This document shows positions 43,806 to 52,459 of a stretch of 64,000 nucleotides of DNA, in pieces (within the stretch, counting starts at the first letter, position 1; each line of letters starts with the position of its first letter). The stretch comes from SAR324 cluster bacterium (GTDB taxonomy: Bacteria; SAR324; NAC60-12). Where the stretch lies: NCBI GenBank assembly GCA_015231825.1, contig JADGAV010000007.1, forward strand, positions 126,639 to 190,638, in the 5' to 3' direction. Below the pieces are notes generated by a model that worked only from the letters and a program-made list of their open reading frames with translations, was not told the DNA's origin and did no database searches. The position numbers were made by a program, and so were the translations under genes.

Positions 43806-44078
43806 TCAATTCTGCCAAAACCATTTTTCAGTTTCTTTGACTGCATCGAAACGGCTGACGCCCAAATCTTTCAACTGATGCTCATCCATCATTGCCAGGT
43901 TCCTTCTTTCTTTTGCTCGTTCCAGCCAGAAAAGGAGAAGAATCCATTTGGATCTGAAGTAAAATTTGAGTGACTCAAGATGATGGTTGCCGACTTCAGA
44001 AGTCCTGTTCCCCTGAGGGATATCCATCCAATGGACCGGGGTAATATACAATTTTCCACTTAGTTTATCTAATTTCAT
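43806..44078 (-). CDS. DUF1127 (YjiS-like) small protein
   Basis: A 90-residue protein whose C-terminal 45 residues fit DUF1127: FWLERAKERRNLAMMDEHQLKDLGVSRFDAVKE (read in two parts) with the terminal WFWQN. Such small proteins occur in many proteobacteria and some bind RNA. A good RBS (AGAGGAAAAAG) precedes the ATG at 44078. It is divergent from the LysR-type gene, a frequent arrangement suggesting control by that regulator. Confidence 0.8.
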   Translation of the reverse strand: MKLDKLSGKLYITPVHWMDIPQGNRTSEVGNHHLESLKFYFRSKWILLLFWLERAKERRNLAMMDEHQLKDLGVSRFDAVKETEKWFWQN

Positions 44079-44182
44079 GATGCTTTTTCCTCTTCGCCAA
44101 TTGTGCCAAAATCGACTTGTTCAATTTATCCGTTTGTTTTATTTCTATTGTAGCAATTGAGCATCTTTATACAAACGATGAA

Positions 44183-44203
44183 TTCTAAATCTATAACTTA
44201 GAA
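44183..44203. promoter_or_regulatory. Putative LysR-type operator (TTCTAA-N9-TTAGAA)
   Basis: A perfect 6-bp inverted repeat with a 9-nt AT-rich spacer, extending with one mismatch to GAATTCTAA/TTAGAAATTC. It sits 16 nt before the LysR start codon, between the divergent DUF1127 and LysR genes. The form agrees with the T-N11-A dyads bound by LysR regulators. An autoregulatory role is inferred. Confidence 0.5.
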
Positions 44204-44218
44204 ATTCTATAGCAACTC

Positions 44219-45187
44219 ATGGCTTATCAGCTTCCTTCTCTGAACGGGCTTCGTGCATTCGAGGCAACGGCACGTCATCTCAGTTTTAAACAGGCGGGTG
44301 CAGAACTTTTTGTCACACCCGGAGCCATCAGTCAGCAGGTCAAAGCACTCGAAGAAGAACTGGGGGTGCCGCTTTTTCGCCGATTTTCCCGCAAGATTGA
44401 ATTGACCGAAGCAGGGAGATTATTTTTACCTCCTGTGCAACGTGCGTTTCAAAACATTTCTGAAGCGACAACCAACCTCGAAAAACGTGACAAATCCGGG
44501 GTATTGAACATCAGCCTTCCTCCCGCCTTCGCCATCAAGTGGATCACACCACGAATTTCCAGTTTCCAGGCGCTTTACCCCGATATTGAAGCTCATATAC
44601 ACGCCAGCAATCAGCTGGTGGATTTTGACCGTCAGAATATTGATCTTGCTATTCGATGGGGTTTTGGCAAATACCCTGGACTGCGCAGCGAGCATCTTTT
44701 GTCTGTCAGCTTTTTTCCCGTGTGCAGCCCTCGCTTGAAAGAAGGCCCGAAGCCCCTGGAAAAACCCTCTGATTTGGCCCATCATACTCTGCTGCACAAT
44801 GAACTTCGCAAGGAATGGCCATTATGGATCAAGGCGCTCAATTTGTCTGATGTCGTGGATGGGAGCAAAGGTCCCAGTTTCAGCAACGACGGCCTGGTTC
44901 TGATGGCAGCCATTGAAGGGCAAGGGGTGGCATTGGGAGAAAACCTTTTGGTGGAAAAAGATTTGAGGACCGGATTGCTCGTCAAATTGTTTGATATTTC
45001 ATTTCCAACGAATGTTGCCTACTATATTGTTTGTCCTGAAGAAAGATGGGACCAGCCAAAAATAAAATTCTTCCGGGAGTGGGTGACAGCCGAAGCCAAA
45101 AAAACTGAACGGGTCGTCGAAGATGAGATTCGTGATTACAGCTTACAGGACCTAATCGGTGCTGCAGGATACACGGGAAAGAAATAA
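44219..45187 (+). CDS. LysR-type transcriptional regulator, GcvA-like
   Basis: A 322-residue regulator. The N-terminal winged HTH (about residues 7-66: LNGLRAFEATARHLSFKQAGAEL, read in parts, then VTPGAISQQVKALEEELGVPLFRR) is of the GcvA subgroup. It is followed by a periplasmic-binding-type effector domain starting at about 95. The C-terminus is longer than in GcvA by about 20 residues. The start ATG at 44219 follows a palindrome. The probable target is the divergent DUF1127 gene, itself, or both. Confidence 0.9.
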   Translation: MAYQLPSLNGLRAFEATARHLSFKQAGAELFVTPGAISQQVKALEEELGVPLFRRFSRKIELTEAGRLFLPPVQRAFQNISEATTNLEKRDKSGVLNISLPPAFAIKWITPRISSFQALYPDIEAHIHASNQLVDFDRQNIDLAIRWGFGKYPGLRSEHLLSVSFFPVCSPRLKEGPKPLEKPSDLAHHTLLHNELRKEWPLWIKALNLSDVVDGSKGPSFSNDGLVLMAAIEGQGVALGENLLVEKDLRTGLLVKLFDISFPTNVAYYIVCPEERWDQPKIKFFREWVTAEAKKTERVVEDEIRDYSLQDLIGAAGYTGKK

Positions 45188-45317
45188 GGGAAATATTCGG
45201 GGGGGGGGGAATTTTTTCTGAACATCTGCCGGTCGCCCAGCAAAGGCAGTTGATGATCAAAAATTCGAGTAAAGGATCATCTGATCTGCCAATGCTCTTC
45301 CTAGACAACAGAGATGC

Positions 45318-46379
45318 TCAGGTCAAACGACTCAGCAAAGTTTGTTCTCCGGTGCGGGCAGAGTCAATCGCCCCGCGGATTAATCTCAAAGCATTTAATG
45401 CGCTGATTCCATCCGTTTCCGGGGTTCTACCCGATACAATGCAATCCGCAAATTCTTCAATTTCCTCAAGAATTGGATTTCCAACTGCAATGGGAACCGC
45501 CTCTGCACCAGTCTGTCCTTTTTTGAATATCTGCACTGTTGTGTCTTCATCAACCCTTTCCCACCATTTTAAGTATTCTTCAAAGGGCAGTTCCGGAGGG
45601 GTGATCGTGCACAAAAGATTGGCTTCAGTTCCGTAGATATAAAACCAGACGGCCTTCGGTGAGGCGTAATTGGATCCAAGATAGCCCAGGACTCCCGACT
45701 CATACTGAAAGAGAAGTGCGGTCACGTCCTCAACAGGGGCTTCAATGTAGAGTTTATTAAAATAGGAAAAGGCTGACTTGATCGATCCGAATAAATAGTT
45801 AAAAACATCCGCATGGTGGATTCCCATGGTCATCAGGGAACCCGCCGGACATCCCGTATCATCCCCTCTCCATCGAAAGCTGGCAGGAGTCAGGGAAAAA
45901 CCGATATTCTGTGAATAGTTTCCTTCAACTTGAATAGGCTTTCCGATGCTTCCGCCATCGATCAGTTCTTTCAGTTTTCGGATTCCCGTCAAGCGTCGCA
46001 TATGTTGACCGACCATCAACGTGACGCCTGCCTTCTGGCAGACCTCGATCATTTTTTCTCCATCGGCAATTGTATTCGCAATGGGTTTTTCGACAAAGAT
46101 ATGCTTGCCGTGTTCTGCAGCAAGAATGGTTTGTTCCGGATGCAAAAAATTAGGAGTGGCCAAATGGATTCCATCAATATCGTCGCGCTTGAGCACGGCT
46201 TCGAAACTTTCCTCGGCTTCACAAGCAAATTTTTTGCTGCAAGCCTCCCGTTTTTCTGGAATTTCATCAAAGCAGGTCACCAGATTGACTCTGCTGCTTT
46301 TGTTCATCACATGGCCAATACAGCCGGACCAGGCGCCAGCCCCGATCAACGCTAGATTGACTACTTTCCCTTCAGCCAT
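45318..46379 (-). CDS. Gfo/Idh/MocA family NAD(P)-dependent oxidoreductase
   Basis: A 353-residue protein. Its Rossmann domain begins LALIGAGAWSGCIGHVM. It also has THLATPNFLHPEQTILA-like text (IHLATPNFLHPEQ, about 75-87) and the family motif EHGKHIFVEKPIANTIADG (about 92-110) with the EKP Lys. The C-terminal beta-sheet dimer domain has GNYSQNIGFSLTPASFRWRGD. Substrates are sugars, inositols or other hydroxyl compounds and cannot be named here. It is 35 nt downstream of the cupin gene on the same strand. Confidence 0.9.
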   Translation of the reverse strand: MAEGKVVNLALIGAGAWSGCIGHVMNKSSRVNLVTCFDEIPEKREACSKKFACEAEESFEAVLKRDDIDGIHLATPNFLHPEQTILAAEHGKHIFVEKPIANTIADGEKMIEVCQKAGVTLMVGQHMRRLTGIRKLKELIDGGSIGKPIQVEGNYSQNIGFSLTPASFRWRGDDTGCPAGSLMTMGIHHADVFNYLFGSIKSAFSYFNKLYIEAPVEDVTALLFQYESGVLGYLGSNYASPKAVWFYIYGTEANLLCTITPPELPFEEYLKWWERVDEDTTVQIFKKGQTGAEAVPIAVGNPILEEIEEFADCIVSGRTPETDGISALNALRLIRGAIDSARTGEQTLLSRLT

Positions 46380-46414
46380 TTCAGCCCCCTCTTTGTATTT
46401 ATGTAATATTTGAA

Positions 46415-46786
46415 TTAAGACTCTTTCACCTCAACAAAATCATTGGTGACCGGAGGATTCGTAAAAAATTCAAGGTAGCGGAATTCATTGTCCGAACGAT
46501 TGATGGTCGTGTGTTTCATTTTTGCAGGAATAAAAATCACATCCCCTTCTTCAAATGGAAATTCCTCTCCATTCATTACTTCTGTCGCTTTTCCGCTGAT
46601 GGCCATAATAATCGATTCACGCTTCTCATGGTAGTGATAAGGAACCTGACTGTGAGGTGCCAGCACTCCAAACATTCCCCCCATATCCTTGGCATCGTGC
46701 TCATTCGTGAGAATTTCGGGCCGGTAGATTTGACCGGGGGTCGGGTTCGCCATATTCACGTACTCGCCAACTTTAAATTTTTTCAT
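46415..46786 (-). CDS. Cupin-domain protein
   Basis: A 123-residue single cupin. Motif 1 is VPYHYHEKRESIIMAISGKATEV (about residues 48-70, read in parts: the HYH-x4-E metal ligands) and motif 2 is FPFEEGDVIFIPAKMKHTTIN (about 77-97), with its His. The combination with Gfo/Idh/MocA suggests sugar or small-molecule metabolism or ligand sensing. The ATG at 46786 has AAAGGAATC upstream. A palindrome lies about 110 nt upstream. Confidence 0.88.
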   Translation of the reverse strand: MKKFKVGEYVNMANPTPGQIYRPEILTNEHDAKDMGGMFGVLAPHSQVPYHYHEKRESIIMAISGKATEVMNGEEFPFEEGDVIFIPAKMKHTTINRSDNEFRYLEFFTNPPVTNDFVEVKES

Positions 46787-47160
46787 GAGATTCCTTTCGA
46801 TTAGAGGATGTAATAACGTTAAAAAACAACTCAGACAATGGGTGTGAGATTAGTATAATCACTGGAAAAATTCAATCATAGAAAAGAATTATTCCGTAAT
46901 TCAAGCCGAATTACGAAATTGCCAAGCCATTCCTCTTTTGCCGAAAGAATATTCTTATCAAAATGCCCTACTGATCGATTCAATTTAAACCGGCATTTTT
47001 CAAAAAATTTATGAATATTTAATAATATTAATGCCTTACTTGATTTTCTCCGTTCTTTTTAAATGTTGGCACACAAGCTGTAGAAAGCTGGAAAGAAGAA
47101 GAATTGACCGCGTTGGTAGCACCAGCATTTTGAATCACCCAATCGATCCAGGGGCGGAAC
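46787..47160. other. Divergent intergenic region cupin / 437-aa protein
   Basis: 374 nt, AT-rich, with no supported ORF. It contains the inverted repeat at 46895-46915 described separately. The rightward gene has a GGGGCGGAAC element before its ATG. Confidence 0.4.
46895..46915. promoter_or_regulatory. Inverted repeat CGTAATTC-N5-GAATTACG (putative operator)
   Basis: A perfect 8-bp dyad with a 5-nt spacer, about 110 nt upstream of the cupin/Gfo-Idh-MocA pair. It looks like a transcription-factor site. Which factor binds it is unknown. Confidence 0.45.
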
Positions 47161-48474
47161 ATGCAAAAAATTCAACTCAAAACTTCAAAGTGTAGTTTGA
47201 AAGAAGTGATCGGCAAAGAAATTCACGAAGTCAACTGGCAGGAAGGAATTGGAGAATTTGCAATCAGGTATGATAATTTTACTATGATACCCTGGCTTTT
47301 GCCGCATTGGTTGGGTGAAAAAAAGATTCGCGTTCGCGAAATCTGCGAATGGAAAAGCTCCAGTTCCTTCCTGACTCGTGCTTTTGATATTTTAAAAAAA
47401 GACAAAAAAAGCAGGGACTCGCTGACGCGCACAACGGGTGAGGAGTTGCTAAAATTTTTAGAAATTGAAAGTACCAAATTGACCAAATCTTTAAAAAACT
47501 CACCTCAGGATGGAGAGCTTCGTTCCCAGCTTGTCAGCAAAACATTTGAACGATTGAATCAAAAGCCAACTGCTTCCCTGCAGCAATACAGGGCCCTTTT
47601 GCTGCAGGCCGTCATTGCCAATAGTTTTGGCGAAGTTTCTTCAGACAGTCTTTTACTGCTTCGAAAAATCCAGGACCGATATTACCTCCACGCCCAACGT
47701 TCCTGCCAGGAAAGAATTGCCAGGAATCAGCCGAGAGAAAAGGATCGTCCCGAGAGGAAAAAAGAAAAAGAAAAAACGGCTGCCCTCAGCATGGTCCACA
47801 TGAAACTGATGGAAAACGAAAAGAAATATTTAAATACCAAATTGAGAAAAATCGAGGAAACTGCGAAAAACAGAAAATTTGTTCTGCGCACCAGTGATTT
47901 CAAAAAATACGCACCGAACAGTAAAAATAGCGCCTGCATTAAAAATACACTATTGGCCAATTCCTGGAAAGCGGTTCAAATCATGCGCTGTTTCCCGCTT
48001 CTTCATGATGATGCCCAGGCCATTGCTGATCATGTGATCAGGCTCGATCCGAAAAATCCACTGGGAATTTTTTTAAAAGGCTATATCGCAATTGCCGAGG
48101 CAGATTTATTAATCCAGGCTTTTAAAGCGGGATACAAGTCCCAAAGCAGACTGTTTCAGATTCAAAATATATTGAAAACAACAATCAAATACTATGAACA
48201 TGCACTTCTGCTCATCGACAAAGACTACTGTTCTGCCAACCTGAACATCCTTGCCGAATATGCAAACACCATCTTCTTCATGCACAACATGGGAAAAATG
48301 GTAAAACCCGTCCCGGCGCTTGTATTGAAAAAATACGTCAATAATATTAGTTTTTTACTGATGAATGCCTTTCAACACACGGAATCGGAATCCATCCGGC
48401 AGGCCATTTTGAAAATGGAACAGATTACGGTACAAAGCAATGGATACAACGCAGTTCAAGCCCAGTCTGCCTGA
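47161..48474 (+). CDS. Unrecognised 437-residue charged helical protein
   Basis: I do not recognise this protein. The first about 200 residues are basic and helical. A very charged segment follows (about 195-245; Lys/Arg/Glu-rich, partly coiled-coil, including REKDRPERKKEKEKT). A C-terminal helical-repeat region (about 270-430) includes AQAIADHVIRLDPKNPLGIFLKGYIAIA, read in parts, which resembles TPR units. No signal peptide or membrane segment is present. It is alone on its strand, converging with the ThDP-enzyme gene 23 nt away. Confidence 0.65.
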   Translation: MQKIQLKTSKCSLKEVIGKEIHEVNWQEGIGEFAIRYDNFTMIPWLLPHWLGEKKIRVREICEWKSSSSFLTRAFDILKKDKKSRDSLTRTTGEELLKFLEIESTKLTKSLKNSPQDGELRSQLVSKTFERLNQKPTASLQQYRALLLQAVIANSFGEVSSDSLLLLRKIQDRYYLHAQRSCQERIARNQPREKDRPERKKEKEKTAALSMVHMKLMENEKKYLNTKLRKIEETAKNRKFVLRTSDFKKYAPNSKNSACIKNTLLANSWKAVQIMRCFPLLHDDAQAIADHVIRLDPKNPLGIFLKGYIAIAEADLLIQAFKAGYKSQSRLFQIQNILKTTIKYYEHALLLIDKDYCSANLNILAEYANTIFFMHNMGKMVKPVPALVLKKYVNNISFLLMNAFQHTESESIRQAILKMEQITVQSNGYNAVQAQSA

Positions 48475-48497
48475 TCACGACAAATTAGACGAAGCAA

Positions 48498-50045
48498 TCA
48501 ATACAACGCTTCGATTAGGTAAGGCCCCTCCTGAGACAAACTTCTTCCGAGGTGCTCTGCAAATTCTTCCGCCGTCGTAGCGACTCCGGCAGGAACCCCC
48601 ATCCCTTTGGCAAGTGCAACCCAGTCGAGATCGGGTTGATCCAACGCAAACATGCTGCGTGCTTTCGATCCTATTTCATTCACCCCCAAACGCCAAAATT
48701 CAGTTTCAATAATCCCATAGGAGCGATTTGAAAAAATAACAGTGGTCACATCCAATCCTTCACGGGCCTGCGTCCAAAGTGCCTGGTTGGTATACATCGC
48801 CCCCCCATCCCCGCAGAGGCTAATCACTCTTCGATCCGGCGCTGCAATTGCGGCACCCGCGGCAACAGGCCCCCCCTGCCCGATCGCTCCTCCCGTGATA
48901 TTCAACCAGCTGTGAGGTGCAGCTTTCTGAGCAGGAACAAAGACCGCGCGACCTCCACCAGAATCAAGCGAAAAAATCGTATTGTCCGGCATCAATGCAG
49001 CCACGACGGCCCCGATTTTTTCAAGGTTCAGTTGACCTGAAGGAAGGCCCGGTCTGGCGACTTCGTTGCTGTACCCGGCAGTTTTGGAGACCTTGAGTGT
49101 TTCCGCAAGATCTGAAAGAGCCCCTACAATATCCTCTTCCGGTTTTGCAAGGGTATATACCTGGCAACTTTCAGGAACGAGGCTGCTGGGATGTGATTGG
49201 TAGGCAAAAAAACTAACTGGTGCTCTGCTCCCCGCCAAAATTAATTTCTGTACCCCTTTAAACCTTTCCAGGATGTCTTCTGGAAAATAGGGAAGCCGGC
49301 TGACCGGCCCACGCCCTGGTCCTCCTTCCAATCGGGAAGGAGAGCCTGCACACCAGACCTGACATCCGGTGGCGGCAGCCAGACGATTTGCGAAGGCAAG
49401 GCCTTCTTCCAACATGGCAGGGCCATCTAAAAGAATTGCTGAATTGGCATCAAGGACTTGAGCCGCTTCATCGACCGCCTTCCCCGAAGCTTTTTTTCTA
49501 GAAGGCAGCGGGTTCGGCGGAACCGGGCGAGAAGCTTCATTCCAACAGGCATCCGCCGGTATAACCAGTGTTGAAATCTGCCCCAGACTGCCAGGTTTTG
49601 CCGTCATTGCGGCGCTTACAGCATCAGCGCCATCTCTGGCAATGCTCTCTGCCGTGCTGTTTTCCTTGTACCATGCAGAAAAATTTCTCCCTAAGGTTTC
49701 AATATCAGAGGTGAGTGGAGCATCGTAACCTAAATGATAGTCAGGATGATTTCCGACCAAATTGACGAGGGGTGTTGAAGCGCGACGGGCATTGTGCAAA
49801 TTGGCAATACCATTAGCCAAACCGGGCCCCAGATGAAGCAGTGTTGCTGCCGGGGTGCCGGTCATTCTTCCATAGCCATCAGCAGCTCCGGTACAGACGC
49901 CTTCAAACAATGCCAGAACAGCCCGCATTTCAGGGACTGCATCAATAGCCTGGACCAGGTGAATTTCCGAAGTTCCAGGATTGCTGAAACACGTATCGAC
50001 TCCTGCAGACAGCAGCGTACGAATTAAACTTTCTGCACCATTCAT
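48498..50045 (-). CDS. ThDP-dependent enzyme, acetolactate synthase/benzoylformate decarboxylase-like (IlvX type)
   Basis: A 515-residue three-domain ThDP enzyme. The Pyr domain has FSNPGTSEIHLVQAID and the catalytic Glu in LFEGVCTGAADGYGRMTG (about residue 49). The PP domain has the ThDP-Mg motif GDGGAMYTNQALWTQAREGL (about 420-439) and FSNRSYGI. The N-terminal sequence matches the acetolactate-synthase-like proteins annotated as IlvX/MdlC-like, which lack an associated small subunit. The 2-oxoacid substrate is unknown. The start has AAGGAG 12 nt upstream. Confidence 0.85.
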   Translation of the reverse strand: MNGAESLIRTLLSAGVDTCFSNPGTSEIHLVQAIDAVPEMRAVLALFEGVCTGAADGYGRMTGTPAATLLHLGPGLANGIANLHNARRASTPLVNLVGNHPDYHLGYDAPLTSDIETLGRNFSAWYKENSTAESIARDGADAVSAAMTAKPGSLGQISTLVIPADACWNEASRPVPPNPLPSRKKASGKAVDEAAQVLDANSAILLDGPAMLEEGLAFANRLAAATGCQVWCAGSPSRLEGGPGRGPVSRLPYFPEDILERFKGVQKLILAGSRAPVSFFAYQSHPSSLVPESCQVYTLAKPEEDIVGALSDLAETLKVSKTAGYSNEVARPGLPSGQLNLEKIGAVVAALMPDNTIFSLDSGGGRAVFVPAQKAAPHSWLNITGGAIGQGGPVAAGAAIAAPDRRVISLCGDGGAMYTNQALWTQAREGLDVTTVIFSNRSYGIIETEFWRLGVNEIGSKARSMFALDQPDLDWVALAKGMGVPAGVATTAEEFAEHLGRSLSQEGPYLIEALY

Positions 50046-50668
50046 TGCTCTAGACTCCTTTTTAAGTTGGGATTGTTCAGTAATCAGGAAGGTCGAAAAT
50101 ATAGAACTTTACAGTTATTTTTGCAAACTCTATCCATTGGCATTTTCGTATTTCAGCACCATCGGTATTCCTCTGCAATTCCTTTTCACTTTTTGACTCG
50201 ATGCATATCATATGGAGAAACACAAAATCGGCTCCACCGAATGGAATTGACCACATTTGCGGAAGGAACATTGAGCTTGAGCAGTCCTAAAAATTTTAGG
50301 ATTCATTCATGATTTTTCCTGGATTCCGTATAAAGAGAGCGCCAATCAATGAAGAAGCCCATCCCGGCTGCCAGAATCAGAAATTCGGATTTTTCTTGCT
50401 TTCGATGCCCATGGAAGAAACACGATTCTTATTGATCAGTGCCAGAGTATTTTTGCTTCAGAGAAGAGAGAATTGAAAGGGGCAGAGCATTTCGCTCTAA
50501 ACTTGGAAGGATCGGGAAATGAAGTCTCAGTTCCTTGATATTAGCGGCACGAGGATAAAAACTTATAGGCCTCATTCTGGGACGATTCGGATGGAATCCG
50601 CCCGAAATTGCGCAATCTCTGTCGAAGGCGAAAAGAAAGGTTGTAAAACGGAAAAATTTGAAAACCTA
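50046..50668. other. Gene-free region between the ThDP-enzyme gene and the acidic protein gene
   Basis: 623 nt, the longest gene-free stretch of the window. It holds the palindrome at 50285-50301. Open frames here are short and without recognisable composition. The plus-strand frame 50519-50887 overlaps the opposite-strand acidic gene and is not supported. Confidence 0.45.
50285..50301. promoter_or_regulatory. Perfect 17-nt palindrome (putative operator)
   Basis: TCCTAAAA-A-TTTTAGGA is a perfect dyad with a single central base, 240 nt upstream of the ThDP-enzyme gene. No T-run follows, so a protein-binding site is more likely than a terminator. The binding factor is unknown. Confidence 0.45.
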
Positions 50669-51082
50669 TCAGTCTTCATCCTGCCAAAACGATTCGTCAC
50701 CATCCGGATCAAATCCAGTATCATCACCGTAAAGATCATCTGTCCCGTCATCACCGTACAGATCATCAGCGGCATCATCGACGTTAAAATCCAGAGGATC
50801 ATTTTCATCCAGAGGACCTTGAATTTCTCCAATTTGCTGATCATAAGCAAGCAGATCTTCTTTGCTCATCCGAAATCCCTTTTTTAATTCTCTTACATAA
50901 TTCGCCAGAGGTCCAAAAGGATTTTGATCACAAATTTTCTGCATCTCATCGAAAGACGCTTTTGCAGGTTCTTCCTCTATGCCATTTTGCTTTAGTTCGC
51001 CACATGCGGCATGCTTGAGTCCCCAAAAATAGGGAATTAAATTCCGGCATTCTGATGGGACCTGAAAAATCTTTTCTTCCAT
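50669..51082 (-). CDS. Acidic-tailed protein with DDLYGDD repeats
   Basis: A 137-residue protein of unknown function. The first about 90 residues are helical and contain Cys13 and Cys27 in CRNLIPYFWGLKHAACG, a possible metal site, and YVRELKKGFRMSKEDLLAYDQQ. The last about 45 residues are almost all Asp/Glu/Gly with a tandem pair DDLYGDDG and DDLYGDDT. Such tails occur in calcium-binding or nucleic-acid-mimic proteins, but no such function can be assigned. It is monocistronic as far as can be seen. Confidence 0.65.
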   Translation of the reverse strand: MEEKIFQVPSECRNLIPYFWGLKHAACGELKQNGIEEEPAKASFDEMQKICDQNPFGPLANYVRELKKGFRMSKEDLLAYDQQIGEIQGPLDENDPLDFNVDDAADDLYGDDGTDDLYGDDTGFDPDGDESFWQDED

Positions 51083-51490
51083 TTGATCCGTTAGAATTAG
51101 AGGAACTTGTTTGTGGATGCTTCATCCAGAGTGAAAGAACTTATGGCACTTTAATTTGATGAATAGTTTATGTCTACGGTAATTTTTTTTAAAATTACCG
51201 AACGATCCCCCTGAAATACTCTGCAAGATTCTCTCCACATAGATTTTTACAGAAAAATATTGAGAACAAAATCTCATTTTGGCGCCAACATGAATCTTTC
51301 TGAACAAGCCCGAAAAGAAAAAAATTCAGGCCACCTGCAGGAAGAAATTTTTCCATACAGGTTTCAGTTCTCTTTTGTGAATTGATTATAGAAATGCCAT
51401 GATGCCGCACATTCAAATTCGAAAGCAAATTAGTCCAACCCTGATTTCCAAAAGTACCCGGCGGAAGTTTGAAAGCAAGAAACGGTTGAC
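51083..51490. other. Divergent intergenic region acidic protein / EamA exporter
   Basis: 408 nt without a supported gene. It carries the perfect hairpin at 51177-51200. Open frames on the minus strand here have no recognisable composition. Confidence 0.4.
51177..51200. other. Perfect AT-rich hairpin (10-bp stem, TTTT loop)
   Basis: CGGTAATTTT (51177-51186), TTTT, then AAAATTACCG (51191-51200). No T-run follows outside the stem. It may be an operator, a weak terminator or a structured element in a leader. Confidence 0.45.
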
Positions 51491-52390
51491 ATGAATTCAA
51501 ACTACATCCCTCCCCGAATACTGCTTTTGCTGAGCGCATTGATTTTTGTCTGGGGATGTTCTTTTCCCATCCTAAAAATCGGCCTTCGCGAAATCCCGCC
51601 CCTGACATTTCGAGCTTCCGTTGTCCCGTTTGGAATCCTTGTCTTGTCGGTGCTCGCATTGATCTCCAGACATTCATCAATTTTGCCTCGGGGGCAATGG
51701 AGAACCCTGATGCTGACCTCTGTTTTTAATGTCACCGGCTGGTTTGTACTGAGCGCCTATGGACTTTCCCTGCTTGGGTCCGGGCACGCCATCATTATTG
51801 CCTATACGATGCCTTTGTGGGCTTCTCTTTTCAGCATGATATTTATCGGAGAGGAGGCTACTGTCAGAAGGATTGCAGGCTTGTGTTTTGGACTGGCGGG
51901 CATGGCAGTTCTGCTTTCAGGGAAATTCGGGATGATCAATTTTTCTCCCATGGGCCTGGTGTGCATGTTTGGAGCAGCCATCTCCTGGGGAATCGGTACG
52001 GTTCTGCAAAAACGGACCACCTGGAATATTCATTCACTGCTGGTGGCACAATGGCAATTTGTGATAGGAGGGTTGCCCATTGCAGTGGCGGCGCTTCTCT
52101 TCGAAGTTCCCGATTTACAGCCCGTTTCCTGGAAGGCAATTGCTGTGGTCGTATACACGTTGCTGTTCCCTCTCTTGTTCTGCTGGTTTGCGTGGTTTAA
52201 AATTGTTTCGATTCTGCCGGTGACCGTAGCAAGCGTCAGTACGATGATTATTCCTGTCATCGGTGTGATCACCAGCAATTTGATATTAGGGGAAGCCATT
52301 GGAAAGTATGAAATTGGGGCCCTCTGCCTGGTCTGTACCGGCCTCGCCTTTGTTCTGATCCCCCCAGGATCTAAAAGAAAAGCAAACTGA
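51491..52390 (+). CDS. EamA-family (DMT superfamily) membrane exporter
   Basis: A 299-residue protein with ten predicted transmembrane segments in two EamA repeats. The first repeat starts LLLSALIFVWGCSFPILKIGLREIPPL (read in parts). The second has GLVCMFGAAISWGIGTVLQKRT and ends in the TM10-like GALCLVCTGLAFVLI with a short basic tail (SKRKAN). Such proteins move metabolites or amino acids. The substrate is unknown. It is monocistronic and converges with the SWIM gene. Confidence 0.9.
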   Translation: MNSNYIPPRILLLLSALIFVWGCSFPILKIGLREIPPLTFRASVVPFGILVLSVLALISRHSSILPRGQWRTLMLTSVFNVTGWFVLSAYGLSLLGSGHAIIIAYTMPLWASLFSMIFIGEEATVRRIAGLCFGLAGMAVLLSGKFGMINFSPMGLVCMFGAAISWGIGTVLQKRTTWNIHSLLVAQWQFVIGGLPIAVAALLFEVPDLQPVSWKAIAVVVYTLLFPLLFCWFAWFKIVSILPVTVASVSTMIIPVIGVITSNLILGEAIGKYEIGALCLVCTGLAFVLIPPGSKRKAN

Positions 52391-52459
52391 GATTTCTCCT
52401 CCAATTTAAAAATTTCCGGCATTTTGCGGTGTTTTTGACAATCAGAAAATCACACGAAC

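Noticed and set aside
50519-50887. Plus-strand 122-residue ORF overlapping the acidic protein
   Set aside because: Its Ile/Val-rich repeats are the complement of the Asp-rich tail and so reflect the opposite strand.
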